Shown: piece after piece, positions 25,807-34,803 of the stretch | Position numbering within the stretch: the first letter of the stretch is position 1 | Layout: each line of letters begins with the position of its first letter | From: Bdellovibrionales bacterium | GTDB lineage: Bacteria; Bdellovibrionota; UBA1018 | Assembly (NCBI GenBank): GCA_016786465.1 | Contig: JAEUWC010000016.1 | Coordinates: 1-64,000 of the forward strand | Direction of reading: 5' to 3' | Length of the DNA stretch: 64,000 bases | Position numbers and translations under genes: made by a program | The notes under the pieces: generated by a model | Databases searched by the model: none | What the model was told of the DNA's origin: nothing | Seen by the model: the letters and a program-made list of their open reading frames with translations, nothing else

Positions 25807-26604
25807 ATGCACATGCACACGACGCCCGCGCTGATGGTCCGTGCCGATGTTTCAATCGGTGATTGCCTGCGCAGGATGCGGGAACATGAAAGCTCGTTTT
25901 GCTTAATCATCAACGACACGGATGTGGGTCCCACAGAACTGGTCGGAGTTTTTACGACCGGGGACTTAATGAAACACATCATTTACATCAAACACGGCGA
26001 CCATTGGTCCCACCCCGTTCGAACCGTGATGAGCCGCCCGATCGTTTCGTTGGACGTTTCTGAAATTCACCGCGCCGGAGAATTGATGTTGGAACACGAA
26101 ATCCGACACATTCCGATCGTTCATTCGCCCGAAGTGGGAAAACGCGAAGTTCTTGGCTTGGTATCGATGCGCGATTTGTTCCGCATTCAGATGCAGGAAC
26201 GTCGCGATCTAAAGTGGACGGGACTTACTTTGAAAATCGGCGTTTTAACCGACAAGAATGAACCGCTTGAAGCGCATTCCGGAAAAATCTTTTCTTTGAT
26301 GAAGGTCACTTTGGTTAAGGTTCCGGTGATTGAAGGAAAGTTTGAATTAAAGGAACGCGTCGATGGATTCTTTGTCGACCTTGACACCCTGGAACCCGGC
26401 GCCTGGCAGAAAATTTTGAAACAATTGAACCAAGCCAATGACCTGCCCAGAACCTTGGTCATCTTTGATCCTTACCAACACAAACCAGAAGTCGTCACCA
26501 CTTTGCAAAAACTGAAGGGCGCGACCAAGTTCGCGATCTTTGAAAAACCCATCAATCTGACCGAATTTTTACAAGAACTGGGTCAGACCCCGAAGCTCAG
26601 CTAG
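25807..26604 (+). CDS. CBS-domain protein with C-terminal receiver-like domain
   Basis: 265 residues, soluble. Residues about 1-125 form a tandem CBS pair (Bateman module): TTPALMVRADVSIGDCLRRM, VFTTGDLMKHI, VRTVMSRPIVSLDVSE and IRHIPIVHSPE-VLGLVSMRDLF. Such modules bind adenosyl nucleotides and regulate attached or partner proteins. The C-terminal half (about 140-260) reads like a receiver fold, with a VDLDTLEPGAW segment, TLVIFDPYQHKPE and a FAIFEKPIN ending similar to the receiver KP(x)N loop. No clear phospho-acceptor can be assigned, so it may be a pseudo-receiver. Its 3' end overlaps the convergent gene by 4 nt. Confidence 0.75.
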   Translation: MHMHTTPALMVRADVSIGDCLRRMREHESSFCLIINDTDVGPTELVGVFTTGDLMKHIIYIKHGDHWSHPVRTVMSRPIVSLDVSEIHRAGELMLEHEIRHIPIVHSPEVGKREVLGLVSMRDLFRIQMQERRDLKWTGLTLKIGVLTDKNEPLEAHSGKIFSLMKVTLVKVPVIEGKFELKERVDGFFVDLDTLEPGAWQKILKQLNQANDLPRTLVIFDPYQHKPEVVTTLQKLKGATKFAIFEKPINLTEFLQELGQTPKLS

Positions 26605-27911
26605 CGCTTCCAGGTAAACCGATTCGATAACACCGTCTGCACCATCACTTCGCCACTGTAGCTTCCGCCGTATCGGTAAAAGCCCAAGGTTTCAAAGCGT
26701 GCGCACTCTTCGGTGATCAAGCCCTTAAAGGTCGGGGCTGACGCAACCGGTGTTGAAGAAGACTGAAGCCGGAAAAGCGGATAGATCATTTCCCAGTCTG
26801 TGATTTTGCATTCCAAGTTTCTGGGGTCCGTAGCCGTTGGCGTGATGAACTTGCAGGCGACCTGACCGCGGCCTGGAAGAAGCGGAATGCCAGAAGCCTG
26901 AAAAATTTCCGGGCTGACCCATCGGATCGGATAGGTCAGGTCGCCCGGCGTATAGCTAGGTGACAAGAAGAAGCGATTGTCCTTCCAAATGGGAAGATCA
27001 AAGCCATCTGTCCAGCCCGGGCTGCAGGCTTGCGATCCCGCGATGCATGAAACTTCTTTTTCGCGCTTCGAAACCTTAAGCTGCCCTAAATTCGCCATGA
27101 CCTGGCCCGTTCCGTAACGATCGAAAACATCTTTTTCCGTCAACGCATAGCCCTGGCAGCTGTCAGGACTGAAAGGGTCGGCTGCAATGCCCGGAATCGT
27201 CAAACCCATTCCGCTAAGCGCCGTCTGAACCTGTGCGGCCGTCATCGTTTCAATATCGCGCGAATGCAGAAAGCGATTGATTCGGCGATTTCTTTCGACG
27301 TTTGTGCTTAAATCCCAAAGCCATTCGTGCACCATCAAAAATGAAAGCTGAACCGGCGCCTGCCGGTCAAGGTCGGCAATGACTTGTGGGAAGTACCTGT
27401 AGACCAAATAGCCGGGTTTGGATCCCGAAAACGACTGATAAAGCCGAATGATCGCTTGAATCACTTGAATCTTTGCAGGCGTACCGGCGGGTGCGCCCTT
27501 GGGCGCGGGCACCATGCAGTTGGGCGGAATCAGTGACGCGATTTTCTGGTCATTCAGGTCCGTCAATCCAAACGGGGCCGCTTCCCATACACGGGTCAAA
27601 GAATAATCCGTGTTGAAAACCAAACGTGTGAATTCTTGAAAAGAAGACACCAGCCCCGGGACTTTCGTTTGCAAGATCTTCAAAATTCTTTGTGAAGAAT
27701 CCTGCCAGCTTTTTACGACCGCTAGCCCATCATCGCCCTGGGCGGCCGTCCGGGTCAAAACATAGTCCAAAGCATAGGTTCCGTTCAGATCGTTGTCCGG
27801 GCTTGCGGTGCAAACGATTCCATCCCCACCGTTACCTACATAACCGCCTGCCCAAGCGGGTGAAGAAGCAGTCATCAGAAAAATCCAAGTCAGGGCGGTT
27901 CCAATTTTCAT
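26601..27911 (-). CDS. Exported protein with GGYVGNGGDG N-terminus (Bdellovibrio-type secreted family)
   Basis: 436 residues, with a signal peptide ending SPAWAGG directly followed by GGYVGNGGDGIVC. I recall this opening as common among secreted proteins of Bdellovibrio relatives. A central VHEWLWDLSTNVERNRRINRFLHS segment is also characteristic of that group; its HE could belong to a metal site but that is only a guess. Several Cys (about seven) in the mature part suggest periplasmic disulfides. It follows the TIGR02147 regulator with an ATGA overlap, so the two form an operon. Confidence 0.75.
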   Translation of the reverse strand: MKIGTALTWIFLMTASSPAWAGGYVGNGGDGIVCTASPDNDLNGTYALDYVLTRTAAQGDDGLAVVKSWQDSSQRILKILQTKVPGLVSSFQEFTRLVFNTDYSLTRVWEAAPFGLTDLNDQKIASLIPPNCMVPAPKGAPAGTPAKIQVIQAIIRLYQSFSGSKPGYLVYRYFPQVIADLDRQAPVQLSFLMVHEWLWDLSTNVERNRRINRFLHSRDIETMTAAQVQTALSGMGLTIPGIAADPFSPDSCQGYALTEKDVFDRYGTGQVMANLGQLKVSKREKEVSCIAGSQACSPGWTDGFDLPIWKDNRFFLSPSYTPGDLTYPIRWVSPEIFQASGIPLLPGRGQVACKFITPTATDPRNLECKITDWEMIYPLFRLQSSSTPVASAPTFKGLITEECARFETLGFYRYGGSYSGEVMVQTVLSNRFTWKR

Positions 27912-28834
27912 AGGCGATCAGGACTTTCGGTCTTGGGTTCAGAATCGATCCGGTAAAGTTGCACGGCCAGGTGATAAACCGCGTCAGCGTCGGCGGTCGA
28001 CATCAGCTGATTCATTTCCGTGTTAAAGCGCCGAATCAGCGCCTTCGCGCGCGGAATTTTTTTGAATTCGATGGCCATGGTCGTTCCAGAAAAATCCCGG
28101 ATCGAAGGATCTTGAGCATCTAAAGCTTTTTCAGCTTTGCGAAGGTGCTGTCGATGAAAGCCACGAATCGCTTCTGATGAAGTGGACGTCATTCGGAAAT
28201 TGTCACTGCTGCGTTTGAATTTTCCTTCTTCCAACCGGAAAAGTTCAATCGCTACCAAACGCATCAAAGCGGCTTTTGCGTCTGCGACCGAAACACCCAA
28301 TCGGTCCGCGACCCACTTCGGTGTCCCATCAAAGTCTTTATAGGAAGCCATTTCGAAAATGGCTAAATGGACCCAATCGGATACGATTTTGAATTCATCG
28401 TGGTTGATCCGCTTAAAGCCGGCTCGGTGCTTAAAGGTGCCGGCGCGAAGAAGAAGGCCGCTGATTTCATCCGCCGCAGCAGATCGAAGTTCGGGCGTTT
28501 TTAAAGTGCCGTATCGAACCAGACGAAGGAACAGGGTCTTCTTCCACTTGGGCCAGGAAAGCTGGGTTGAAATTTGAAAGGCGCGATCTTCGCTTAAAGC
28601 ACGCGATCCGGAAACAACCTGTGAAAGATAGGCCGGCGAAACTTTCAGGTCCCTGGCCATCGCGCGCGCCGAATAGGACCGGTTTCGCTTCTGTCGAGCG
28701 ACCAATTCCTCTTTCAGAAAGTTTCGGTAGTCGGGAAGATTCACTGGGCCTAAATAGCCCATTTCGCGAAGCTGTAAAGCCTGTATTCGGTTGGGAATGC
28801 AGAAATGGGTGACGAATCCAGGCAGTTTCGCCAC
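27908..28834 (-). CDS. TIGR02147 (DUF4423) family DNA-binding regulator
   Basis: 308 residues from a GTG; an in-frame ATG at 28762 (MGYLGPVNL) is an alternative start that would drop 24 residues. The N-terminal part has an XRE-like helix-turn-helix (ARAMARDLKVSPAYLSQVVSGSRALSEDRA). The C-terminal half matches the TIGR02147/DUF4423 family (WVADRLGVSVADAKAALMRLV, a second winged-helix-like part, and SGTTMAIEFKKIPRAKALIRRF). The family is common in Bdellovibrio and Fibrobacter and its role is transcriptional control with unknown ligands. It is translationally coupled to the secreted protein gene downstream. A perfect 7-bp inverted repeat in its upstream region (28891-28907) may be its operator. 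Confidence 0.85.
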   Translation of the reverse strand: MAKLPGFVTHFCIPNRIQALQLREMGYLGPVNLPDYRNFLKEELVARQKRNRSYSARAMARDLKVSPAYLSQVVSGSRALSEDRAFQISTQLSWPKWKKTLFLRLVRYGTLKTPELRSAAADEISGLLLRAGTFKHRAGFKRINHDEFKIVSDWVHLAIFEMASYKDFDGTPKWVADRLGVSVADAKAALMRLVAIELFRLEEGKFKRSSDNFRMTSTSSEAIRGFHRQHLRKAEKALDAQDPSIRDFSGTTMAIEFKKIPRAKALIRRFNTEMNQLMSTADADAVYHLAVQLYRIDSEPKTESPDRL

Positions 28835-28890
28835 TCTGTCTATTTGACCTGCATTTCCCTTTCAATTCCCATAGATAGACCTGCCTGAAT

Positions 28891-28907
28891 GTTTGCAGCA
28901 TGCAAAC
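28891..28907. promoter_or_regulatory. Candidate operator: perfect 7-bp inverted repeat with 3-bp centre
   Basis: GTTTGCA-GCA-TGCAAAC, 57 bp upstream of the TIGR02147 regulator start and 73 bp upstream of the divergent pilT-like gene. A dyad of this size in a divergent promoter region next to a regulator gene is typical of an autoregulatory site. I found no other copy by eye. The rest of the 145-bp intergenic region is AT-rich with no clear -35/-10 pair. Confidence 0.4.
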
Positions 28908-28979
28908 GGTCTTTACCGGATAAGGATCTTTTCATCCCGTTTTAACGTGTTTTTCAGCCCAGCCTGACAAAGTCAGTGC

Positions 28980-30143
28980 ATGCAGGATTTGAAATCTTGG
29001 GTTCGTTTGGGGAAAGAAAAATCGGCCAGTGACATTCACCTGGAAGCTGGGACGCATGCCGTGTTTCGGATTCGAGGCGAACTGGTCGCCGTCGATTCGG
29101 TGGCTTCGCCAGCAAGTTTGCGGCAGATGGCACAAGGGCTTTTAAGTGATGACGGCTGGCAGGATTTCTTACAACGCGGGTCGGCGGATCTTTCCAGAAC
29201 CCTTTCCGGAGTCCGCTGCCGGATTCATATCTTCCAAACGAATCGCGGGATCGGCTTTGCGATCCGGCTTTTGTCTTCATTTCAAAACAGTCTGTTGGAC
29301 TGCAATCTTCACCCCGACTTTCAGGACCTGGTTAAAAGACGCACCGGTCTGATTCTGATTTCGGGTCCTACCGGAAGCGGGAAGTCGACAACGCTTGCGG
29401 CGCTGATCGAAGAAATCAACCAAACCCAAGCTCGCCATGTTGTGACTTTAGAAAGTCCGATCGAATACTTTTTTTCCAACCGCCGTTCCTACATCCGCCA
29501 ACGTGAAATTCCCACGCACAGCCCAAGCTTTGATCAAGCCATAGTCGATTCGATGCGTGAAAACCCGGATGTCTTGGTGATCGGAGAAATCAGGACGCCC
29601 GAGGCGATGCGCTTAACCCTGAATGCCGCCGAAACCGGACACCTAGTGATCGCGACTTTACATTCTGCCACGTCTGCCGAAGCACTTTCCCGAATCTGCA
29701 TGTCGTTCCCTTCCGAACTTCAGGCTTCCATACGAGCCCAGCTGGCAGACTGCTTGATTGGCGTGATTTGCCAGCGTCTGACTTTTCATCCGGCTGCGCA
29801 GCTACGCGTTCCGGTCTGCGAAGTTCTAATGGCCAACACAGGCGCAAAGACACTGATTCGAAGCGGACAGTTTAGCCAAATCCTTTCCGTCCTTCAGGCC
29901 GGTGGCGAAGAAGGAATGTGGACTTTCGAGCGCTACCAAAAGTGGATCGAACAGAAGAAAACTTGGATTCGCCCTGCGGACGCCCGCCCCTTGGAAGACA
30001 CTGTTGAACCATCCGCCCAAGAACGCACCGTCCGAAGGCGACCGCTGCCGAATACGCAGAATGAAGAAAAGGCTGACGATGGTTCGCTTGAAATCGGGTC
30101 GATTGAAGATGATCTTGAATCGCTGGCGAAACGAATCCGCTAA
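28980..30143 (+). CDS. PilT-like twitching motility ATPase
   Basis: 387 residues. The N-terminal PAS-like part (KEKSASDIHLEAGTHAVFRIRGEL) precedes the GspE/PilT ATPase core: Walker A GPTGSGKSTTLAALI (about residues 128-142), an Asp box around VTLESPIEYFF, Walker B with VLVIGEIRTPEAMR, and a His box AAETGHLVIATLHS. The family powers retraction of type IV pili at the inner membrane. The C-terminal extension (about residues 320-387, acidic and Arg-rich) is longer than in typical PilT. No other pilus gene is next to it. The ATG at 28980 has no strong ribosome binding site. It could be PilU or another PilT paralogue, so I give no symbol. Confidence 0.88.
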   Translation: MQDLKSWVRLGKEKSASDIHLEAGTHAVFRIRGELVAVDSVASPASLRQMAQGLLSDDGWQDFLQRGSADLSRTLSGVRCRIHIFQTNRGIGFAIRLLSSFQNSLLDCNLHPDFQDLVKRRTGLILISGPTGSGKSTTLAALIEEINQTQARHVVTLESPIEYFFSNRRSYIRQREIPTHSPSFDQAIVDSMRENPDVLVIGEIRTPEAMRLTLNAAETGHLVIATLHSATSAEALSRICMSFPSELQASIRAQLADCLIGVICQRLTFHPAAQLRVPVCEVLMANTGAKTLIRSGQFSQILSVLQAGGEEGMWTFERYQKWIEQKKTWIRPADARPLEDTVEPSAQERTVRRRPLPNTQNEEKADDGSLEIGSIEDDLESLAKRIR

Positions 30144-30169
30144 AAGACTTTTCCTGGAATTTTGGGATT

Positions 30170-30257
30170 TGGTGCCGAAGGAGAGACTCGAACTCTCACA
30201 CCCTTGCGGATACTGGATTTTGAGTCCAGCGCGTCTACCATTCCACCACTTCGGCAC
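30170..30257 (-). tRNA. tRNA-Leu (anticodon CAA)
   Basis: Read on the minus strand, the acceptor stem GTGCCGA pairs with TCGGCAC, followed by an encoded CCA. The anticodon stem-loop is CTGGA-CTCAAAA-TCCAG with anticodon CAA (reads UUG). The T arm GAGAG-TTCGAGT-CTCTC is intact. There is a long variable arm (class II), as in tRNA-Leu. Length is 88 nt with CCA. Confidence 0.95.
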
Positions 30258-30347
30258 GAATTGGGATGAGTTAACGCTTATAAACCGAGTCGATACATCC
30301 GTCTACTGACGTGTCGGTTTTCAGACAAAAATGATGCATAGCATCCC

Positions 30348-30367
30348 AAAAGGGGGTCAGACACCTT
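30348..30367. repeat. Isolated AAAAGGGGGTCAGACACCTT motif
   Basis: The core GGGGTCAGACACC resembles the conserved sequence I associate with REP/RAYT-type repeats in proteobacterial genomes. It sits between tRNA-Leu and the 3' end of the Kelch lipoprotein gene. I find no second copy in this window and no transposase gene. Confidence 0.25.
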
Positions 30368-30387
30368 CCGAGACCTTCCGATGCACC

Positions 30388-32928
30388 CTAAGGGATGGTC
30401 ACATCAATGGTCGACGTGCCGCCGTTTTGGTCGACCACGCGGATCCGGGTGGTCGTGCTTCCGGCCCCACCCACGGCGCTAAAGTCCGAATACTGGGGCA
30501 CGTAAAGCTTTGAATTTGTATAGAAAGTCCCGATTCCAGAAAACAAATCAAAGGTGTGAGCCGAATCCCAGCCCCCGACCGCCGAAGCGCCTAATGTCGT
30601 CACAAAGGAATAGATTTCCGTGGTCCGAACGCCGCTGCCCGTTCCTGAAATCAGGACCCGGCCATCGTCCAGCTGGGTTGATAGACTTGAACTGTAGCGA
30701 AGGTCTGCGCTTTGGCTGACTCCGATTGCCGTAATATTGGTCCAACTGTTGCCAACCGTATCGTAACGACGAACTTCCGTGGTCGGAGTGCCCCCCGACA
30801 CTGAACCCAACTGACCGCCGAAGACATAAATAAAGCGGTTCGCGACAAAGGCCGTTCCCATCCCCCAGCGTCCGCTGGCAATCGCGGTGCGACTGGTCCA
30901 GCTATTCAAGGTCACATCATAGTATTCGTTTACGGTCGTTGTGCTTCCGCCCCCGCCTGTGAAACCCGCGATGACATAGATCCGTTCGTTGGCACCCGTA
31001 CCTGTGTGGACGAAAGAAGGTGCCCCGTGTGCCGCCGTAGACGAAGTCACGGGCGTCCAGGTGTCACCGGTTGGGTCGTAAATTTCAGCGCTTGTATTGG
31101 TTGTCGCACCGCTAAAGCCTCCGTGCGCAAAAACTCGGCCGTCGTTCAAAAGGACGAATACGTGATTGCCCCGATTCGCGTTCATCGTGCCTGCGTTGGA
31201 CCAAGTTCCACCCGCGATTGAATACTTCTGAGCATTCGTAAAATATGTTCCGCCCGTCGTTGCGCCGTTATTTCCGCCGGCGATCAATACAGTTGCACCG
31301 TCTGAAAGCAAAATCGCCCGGTGGTGACGTCTTGCGTTGGTGAAGCTTCCCGTCGCCGTCCAAGTTCTGGTTGAAGCATCATAGATTTCCGCGGTGTTGG
31401 TGACCGTGTACGAATCGTCGATTTCTCCGCCAGCAGCCAAAACGTTTCCGCTAGGAAGCACGGTCATTGTGAAATCTTTTCTAGGCGTCGTCATCTTGCC
31501 GACCGTGTCCCAGTTTCCGGTGGAAGGATTAAATAGGAAACAATCGGCAATCGTCGCCCCCACCAGGGTTGAATATCCGCCGCACTTCAGGACTTTCCCG
31601 TCGGCCAACTTCCGAGCCACGTAGTTTTCAGTTTGAATGTGAAAATGACCGGTTTCAGCCCAAGATCCTGGCGAACCCTGCGTATAAAGGAAATTTTTCG
31701 GCAAGGATTCTAAGCGGGTCGACGCCGTTCCACCGGCGCAAAGAATTTTGTTATTCGAAAGCAATACGGCAACGTGACTTCCCCTGCCCGCTGGGATCGA
31801 AGCTTTGGCCGTCCAAGCGTTTGCAGAAAGATCGTACTCTTCAACGCTGGATGCGTTCGCTGCGCCGGTGATTCCGCCAACACGAAGAAATTTATCCCCA
31901 CCCACGGCCACGATCTGGGCAGTTCCAACGCTGGTGCTCATCGTGGCCATTGAATTCCACACACCGGTGTCTAAGCGAAGCCGTTCAACGGTATTGTTGG
32001 GCGACATCCCGGTTCCGTAACCGCCGCCGAAAATCAAAATCGAATCATAGCCCAGTCCCGAATCGGCAGATGAAACAAAGTGAACTGCGCCCTTCGGGTG
32101 TGCGCTGACCATCGAATTCACGCCATCGGTCCAGGTACCTGCCAAAGGATCGTAAAACCCGTAGGAAAGATTATTTCCGCCGTTTAGGCCCGAACCCACA
32201 AATACCCGACCATCAGGAAGCGTCACCGACGCCGCATCAGACCTAGGCGTCGTCATCGTCGGACCATTGGACCAAGTGTCGCGAGCCGGGTCGTAAATAT
32301 AAATGGTATCCACAGTCGTAGCGGTATTCTGTTTTCCACCAATCACTGCAATTCGGTCCAGTCCATCGCTAGCTGTGAAATGTGCGACCGCAAATCGATA
32401 CAAGTCAAAAGGCATGTCGGCGCGCTTGGTCCAGGTGTCCGTAGCCGGGTCGTAAATTTCAGTGGTCTTTAAATAGCTATGGGCCCCGTTCACCCAGTTC
32501 AAACCACCACCCACCCAAATCCGGCCATCGGAAAGTTTGACCGTACCGAAAAGGGTTCTGGCTTGATTCATGGGCGCCATCGACGTCCACTGCTCGGTGG
32601 TTGGATCATAGCGATGAACTTCTTTCATCGCGTTCATTCCCGAAGTGTCGCCCACGTCGTCGTAGAATCCGCCGATGACATAAACCTTGCCGTCGGACGC
32701 GACCACCACGTCCATGTCCGCACGCGCGCTTGAAATACGCGATACCGTGTTTGAAAGCGCGGCCGTCCAGGTCGGTGGACTTGCCGTCAATGTTCCGTGA
32801 AAAAAGCTGGGCGCTTCTGAAGAAGTGCTGGTGCTTGCGGATCGATTTCTAAAAACAACGCTGCACGCGCTCGAAGATACGAGCACCAGAACAAGCAAAA
32901 GCTGGGTTCCCCTAAATCGGCAAATCAT
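30388..32928 (-). CDS. Kelch-repeat lipoprotein
   Basis: About 846 residues from the ATG at 32928 (GTG at 32940 is in frame). A lipoprotein signal peptide runs through LLLVLVLVSSSAC, with the lipidated Cys near residue 22. The rest is a long series of about 14 Kelch motifs (xYVIGG or ILIFGGG strands followed by EYDPxxxxWxxxxxM), enough for two beta-propellers. The last 80 residues (YSDFSAVGGAGSTTTRIRVVDQNG) read like an Ig-type domain. Probably exposed at the outer membrane and involved in binding; ligand unknown. Direct and inverted TAGGT repeats lie upstream. Confidence 0.85.
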   Translation of the reverse strand: MICRFRGTQLLLVLVLVSSSACSVVFRNRSASTSTSSEAPSFFHGTLTASPPTWTAALSNTVSRISSARADMDVVVASDGKVYVIGGFYDDVGDTSGMNAMKEVHRYDPTTEQWTSMAPMNQARTLFGTVKLSDGRIWVGGGLNWVNGAHSYLKTTEIYDPATDTWTKRADMPFDLYRFAVAHFTASDGLDRIAVIGGKQNTATTVDTIYIYDPARDTWSNGPTMTTPRSDAASVTLPDGRVFVGSGLNGGNNLSYGFYDPLAGTWTDGVNSMVSAHPKGAVHFVSSADSGLGYDSILIFGGGYGTGMSPNNTVERLRLDTGVWNSMATMSTSVGTAQIVAVGGDKFLRVGGITGAANASSVEEYDLSANAWTAKASIPAGRGSHVAVLLSNNKILCAGGTASTRLESLPKNFLYTQGSPGSWAETGHFHIQTENYVARKLADGKVLKCGGYSTLVGATIADCFLFNPSTGNWDTVGKMTTPRKDFTMTVLPSGNVLAAGGEIDDSYTVTNTAEIYDASTRTWTATGSFTNARRHHRAILLSDGATVLIAGGNNGATTGGTYFTNAQKYSIAGGTWSNAGTMNANRGNHVFVLLNDGRVFAHGGFSGATTNTSAEIYDPTGDTWTPVTSSTAAHGAPSFVHTGTGANERIYVIAGFTGGGGSTTTVNEYYDVTLNSWTSRTAIASGRWGMGTAFVANRFIYVFGGQLGSVSGGTPTTEVRRYDTVGNSWTNITAIGVSQSADLRYSSSLSTQLDDGRVLISGTGSGVRTTEIYSFVTTLGASAVGGWDSAHTFDLFSGIGTFYTNSKLYVPQYSDFSAVGGAGSTTTRIRVVDQNGGTSTIDVTIP

Positions 32929-32939
32929 ACCAAGATCCA

Positions 32940-33000
32940 CTATTTAGGTTACCCGTAAAAACCCTGATTGGCAGCCCTATTTAGGTAAAATTAAACCTAT
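32940..33000. promoter_or_regulatory. Upstream region of the Kelch gene with CTATTTAGGT direct repeats and an inverted copy
   Basis: CTATTTAGGT occurs at 32940-32949 and 32977-32986 (37-bp period), and an inverted ACCTAT follows at 32995-33000, forming TAGGT-x8-ACCTA. The region is very AT-rich. It could hold the promoter and a regulator site for the minus-strand Kelch lipoprotein gene. Confidence 0.3.
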
Positions 33001-33033
33001 TTTATTCTTTATTTTCAAATACTTATAGACTTT

Positions 33034-34068
33034 TTATACCGTCTTAACGATTAGGCGATCCCCTTGGATTTGGGCGCTGACATTCAGGGGTAGCGGGCGC
33101 GATCCGCCCCCATGCCCAATGGGCAGTCCGACGGCCACAGGGATTCCAGATTCCAAGATCGGTTTGAACACGACTTCCAAGGATCTTCGGCCTGCGACTT
33201 TGGGACGCAATGGTTTCATCTGGGGTTTTTTCTTAGACGCATCTTTTTCGGTTTTCAGAACTTGAAAGACGCGATCTTCAAAACCCGTCATCGTACCGAC
33301 GACCACGGCTTGAACACCTTTCAAGCCGCCGGACGCGACCAATTGATTCACCAGGCGATCCACGCGATACGGGGCTTCGTCGATTTCTTCTAAAAAAAGG
33401 ATTCGGGTTTCACCCGGGGCAGGTTCTACAGGCGCAAGGGGCGTTCCAAAAAGGCTAAGCCAAACCGTTAGATTTCCACCCACCAGTTTTCCTGAAATGC
33501 CTGAAGTCGGCACGCTTGCTTTGGGCGAAGAAAGCCAAGTCAGGCGATCTTTTTCTAACCCCGTTTCCGTCAAATAGGCGTCTGCACCCTGAACGGCTCG
33601 AACCAATCGATCAAAATCCTTTTCCGGCATCGAAGAAAAATCGCGGGTCCCTGCCATCCATCCGTGAATGGTTCGCCAGCCCCACCGCGGTCCGACGTAA
33701 CTGTGCAAAGCGGTGACGTCACTGTAGCCCACCAGTGTCTTTTTCTTTCTAGGTCCTTCAGCCATCCCCTTTTCCTTCGCCATACGATCCAGAATCTGCA
33801 TCATGCGAAACGCGCCATAACCACCGCGCGCGCACCAGATCACGTCAATAGAATCATCCATCGCCAAATCCCAGAAAGCTTGCGCACGATCCGGATCGGT
33901 GCCGGCGCAAAAATCAGGACCTCGTTTTTTGGTTTGTGGGTGAACGAAAACTTCGAAACCTGCATCGCGAAGCCTGCGCACGCCTAGCGCAAGTTCGACC
34001 TGCCCGCAGGGCGCCGATGGCGCCATGATCCCTACGCGGATTCCTAGGCTTTTCTTTCCGTCACGCAT
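33034..34068 (-). CDS. LD-carboxypeptidase (peptidase family S66)
   Basis: 344 residues. Family S66 (LdcA/MccF type) trims the terminal D-Ala from murein tetrapeptides in peptidoglycan recycling. The catalytic Ser lies in VGYSDVTAL (about residue 124), preceded by CARGGYGAFR. The Glu-His partners are in LFLEEIDEAPYRVDRLVNQL and LPIGHGG. There is no signal peptide, so it is cytoplasmic like LdcA. A Lys-rich insertion (KKKTL; later DASKKKPQMKPLRPKVAGRR) is longer than usual. The start overlaps the end of engB by 25 nt on the same strand, so the two are cotranscribed. S66 peptidases are also used by bacterial predators to handle wall peptides, but this one has no export signal. Confidence 0.9.
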   Translation of the reverse strand: MRDGKKSLGIRVGIMAPSAPCGQVELALGVRRLRDAGFEVFVHPQTKKRGPDFCAGTDPDRAQAFWDLAMDDSIDVIWCARGGYGAFRMMQILDRMAKEKGMAEGPRKKKTLVGYSDVTALHSYVGPRWGWRTIHGWMAGTRDFSSMPEKDFDRLVRAVQGADAYLTETGLEKDRLTWLSSPKASVPTSGISGKLVGGNLTVWLSLFGTPLAPVEPAPGETRILFLEEIDEAPYRVDRLVNQLVASGGLKGVQAVVVGTMTGFEDRVFQVLKTEKDASKKKPQMKPLRPKVAGRRSLEVVFKPILESGIPVAVGLPIGHGGGSRPLPLNVSAQIQGDRLIVKTV

Positions 34069-34709
34069 TGCCGAATTTCTCCCTTAAGTTCATCCAGTCC
34101 AGTTCCTTCACCCTGGGTCGACGTCCAATAAATTCTTCGATCATCCGGAAATCCCAATTCCGAAAGCTGCGCACGAACTTCCTTTTGACGGGCGGACCGA
34201 TCTTTCTGGGTTTTGATTTGATCGGATTTAGTCATCACTGGAATCAAGTCAAAACCAAATTTCAGTAAAAACTGAATCGCTTCAACATCGTTCGCAGTCG
34301 GACCGTGACGACCATCCAACAGAACCAAAGCTGCCGCGATTCCCGGATCGGTCTTCAAATAGAATTCAATGAATTGTGCCCAACGTTCGCGATCCGAATG
34401 CGACGTTTTTGCGTAACCATATCCAGGCAAATCGACCAAGACGACCGAAGGATTCTTTTCCCCACCCAGTGCCGGCCAAAAGTACGCATGGATAGCGCGG
34501 GTTTTCCCAGGTTCGGCGCTGGTTTGTGCCAGTCCCGCTTTCAAAAGCGAATTGATCAGCGAACTTTTTCCCACATTGGAACGACCGACCACAGCTAGAC
34601 GTGGTTCACGATGGCCGTGCAGGAATCCTTGGGTCAGTTCTTTTTTGATCTGGTCCGGAGTAGCCAGGGTCACGACCCAGTGTGGGCGGGACAGGTCCTT
34701 TGTAGTCAT
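34044..34709 (-). CDS. engB: Ribosome-biogenesis GTPase EngB (YsxC/YihA)
   Basis: About 221 residues from the ATG at 34709 (MTTKDLSRPHW); the frame is open to 34817 and an ATG at 34727 is also possible, but the further part overlaps the divergent gene. GTPase motifs: G1 GRSNVGKSSLIN, G2 PGKTRAIH, G3 DLPGYGYAK and G4 MTKSDQIKT. Acts in assembly of the large ribosomal subunit and is normally essential. It overlaps the LD-carboxypeptidase gene. Confidence 0.93.
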   Translation of the reverse strand: MTTKDLSRPHWVVTLATPDQIKKELTQGFLHGHREPRLAVVGRSNVGKSSLINSLLKAGLAQTSAEPGKTRAIHAYFWPALGGEKNPSVVLVDLPGYGYAKTSHSDRERWAQFIEFYLKTDPGIAAALVLLDGRHGPTANDVEAIQFLLKFGFDLIPVMTKSDQIKTQKDRSARQKEVRAQLSELGFPDDRRIYWTSTQGEGTGLDELKGEIRQCVTERKA

Positions 34710-34803
34710 TCCCCAACAGCTTAGCATCAAATGCCGTCTGAAACGCTTTCTATTCGTCTTGAGTAACGACCTAGCCTTGCATGGAACTTGCTGAATCGTC
34801 CGC

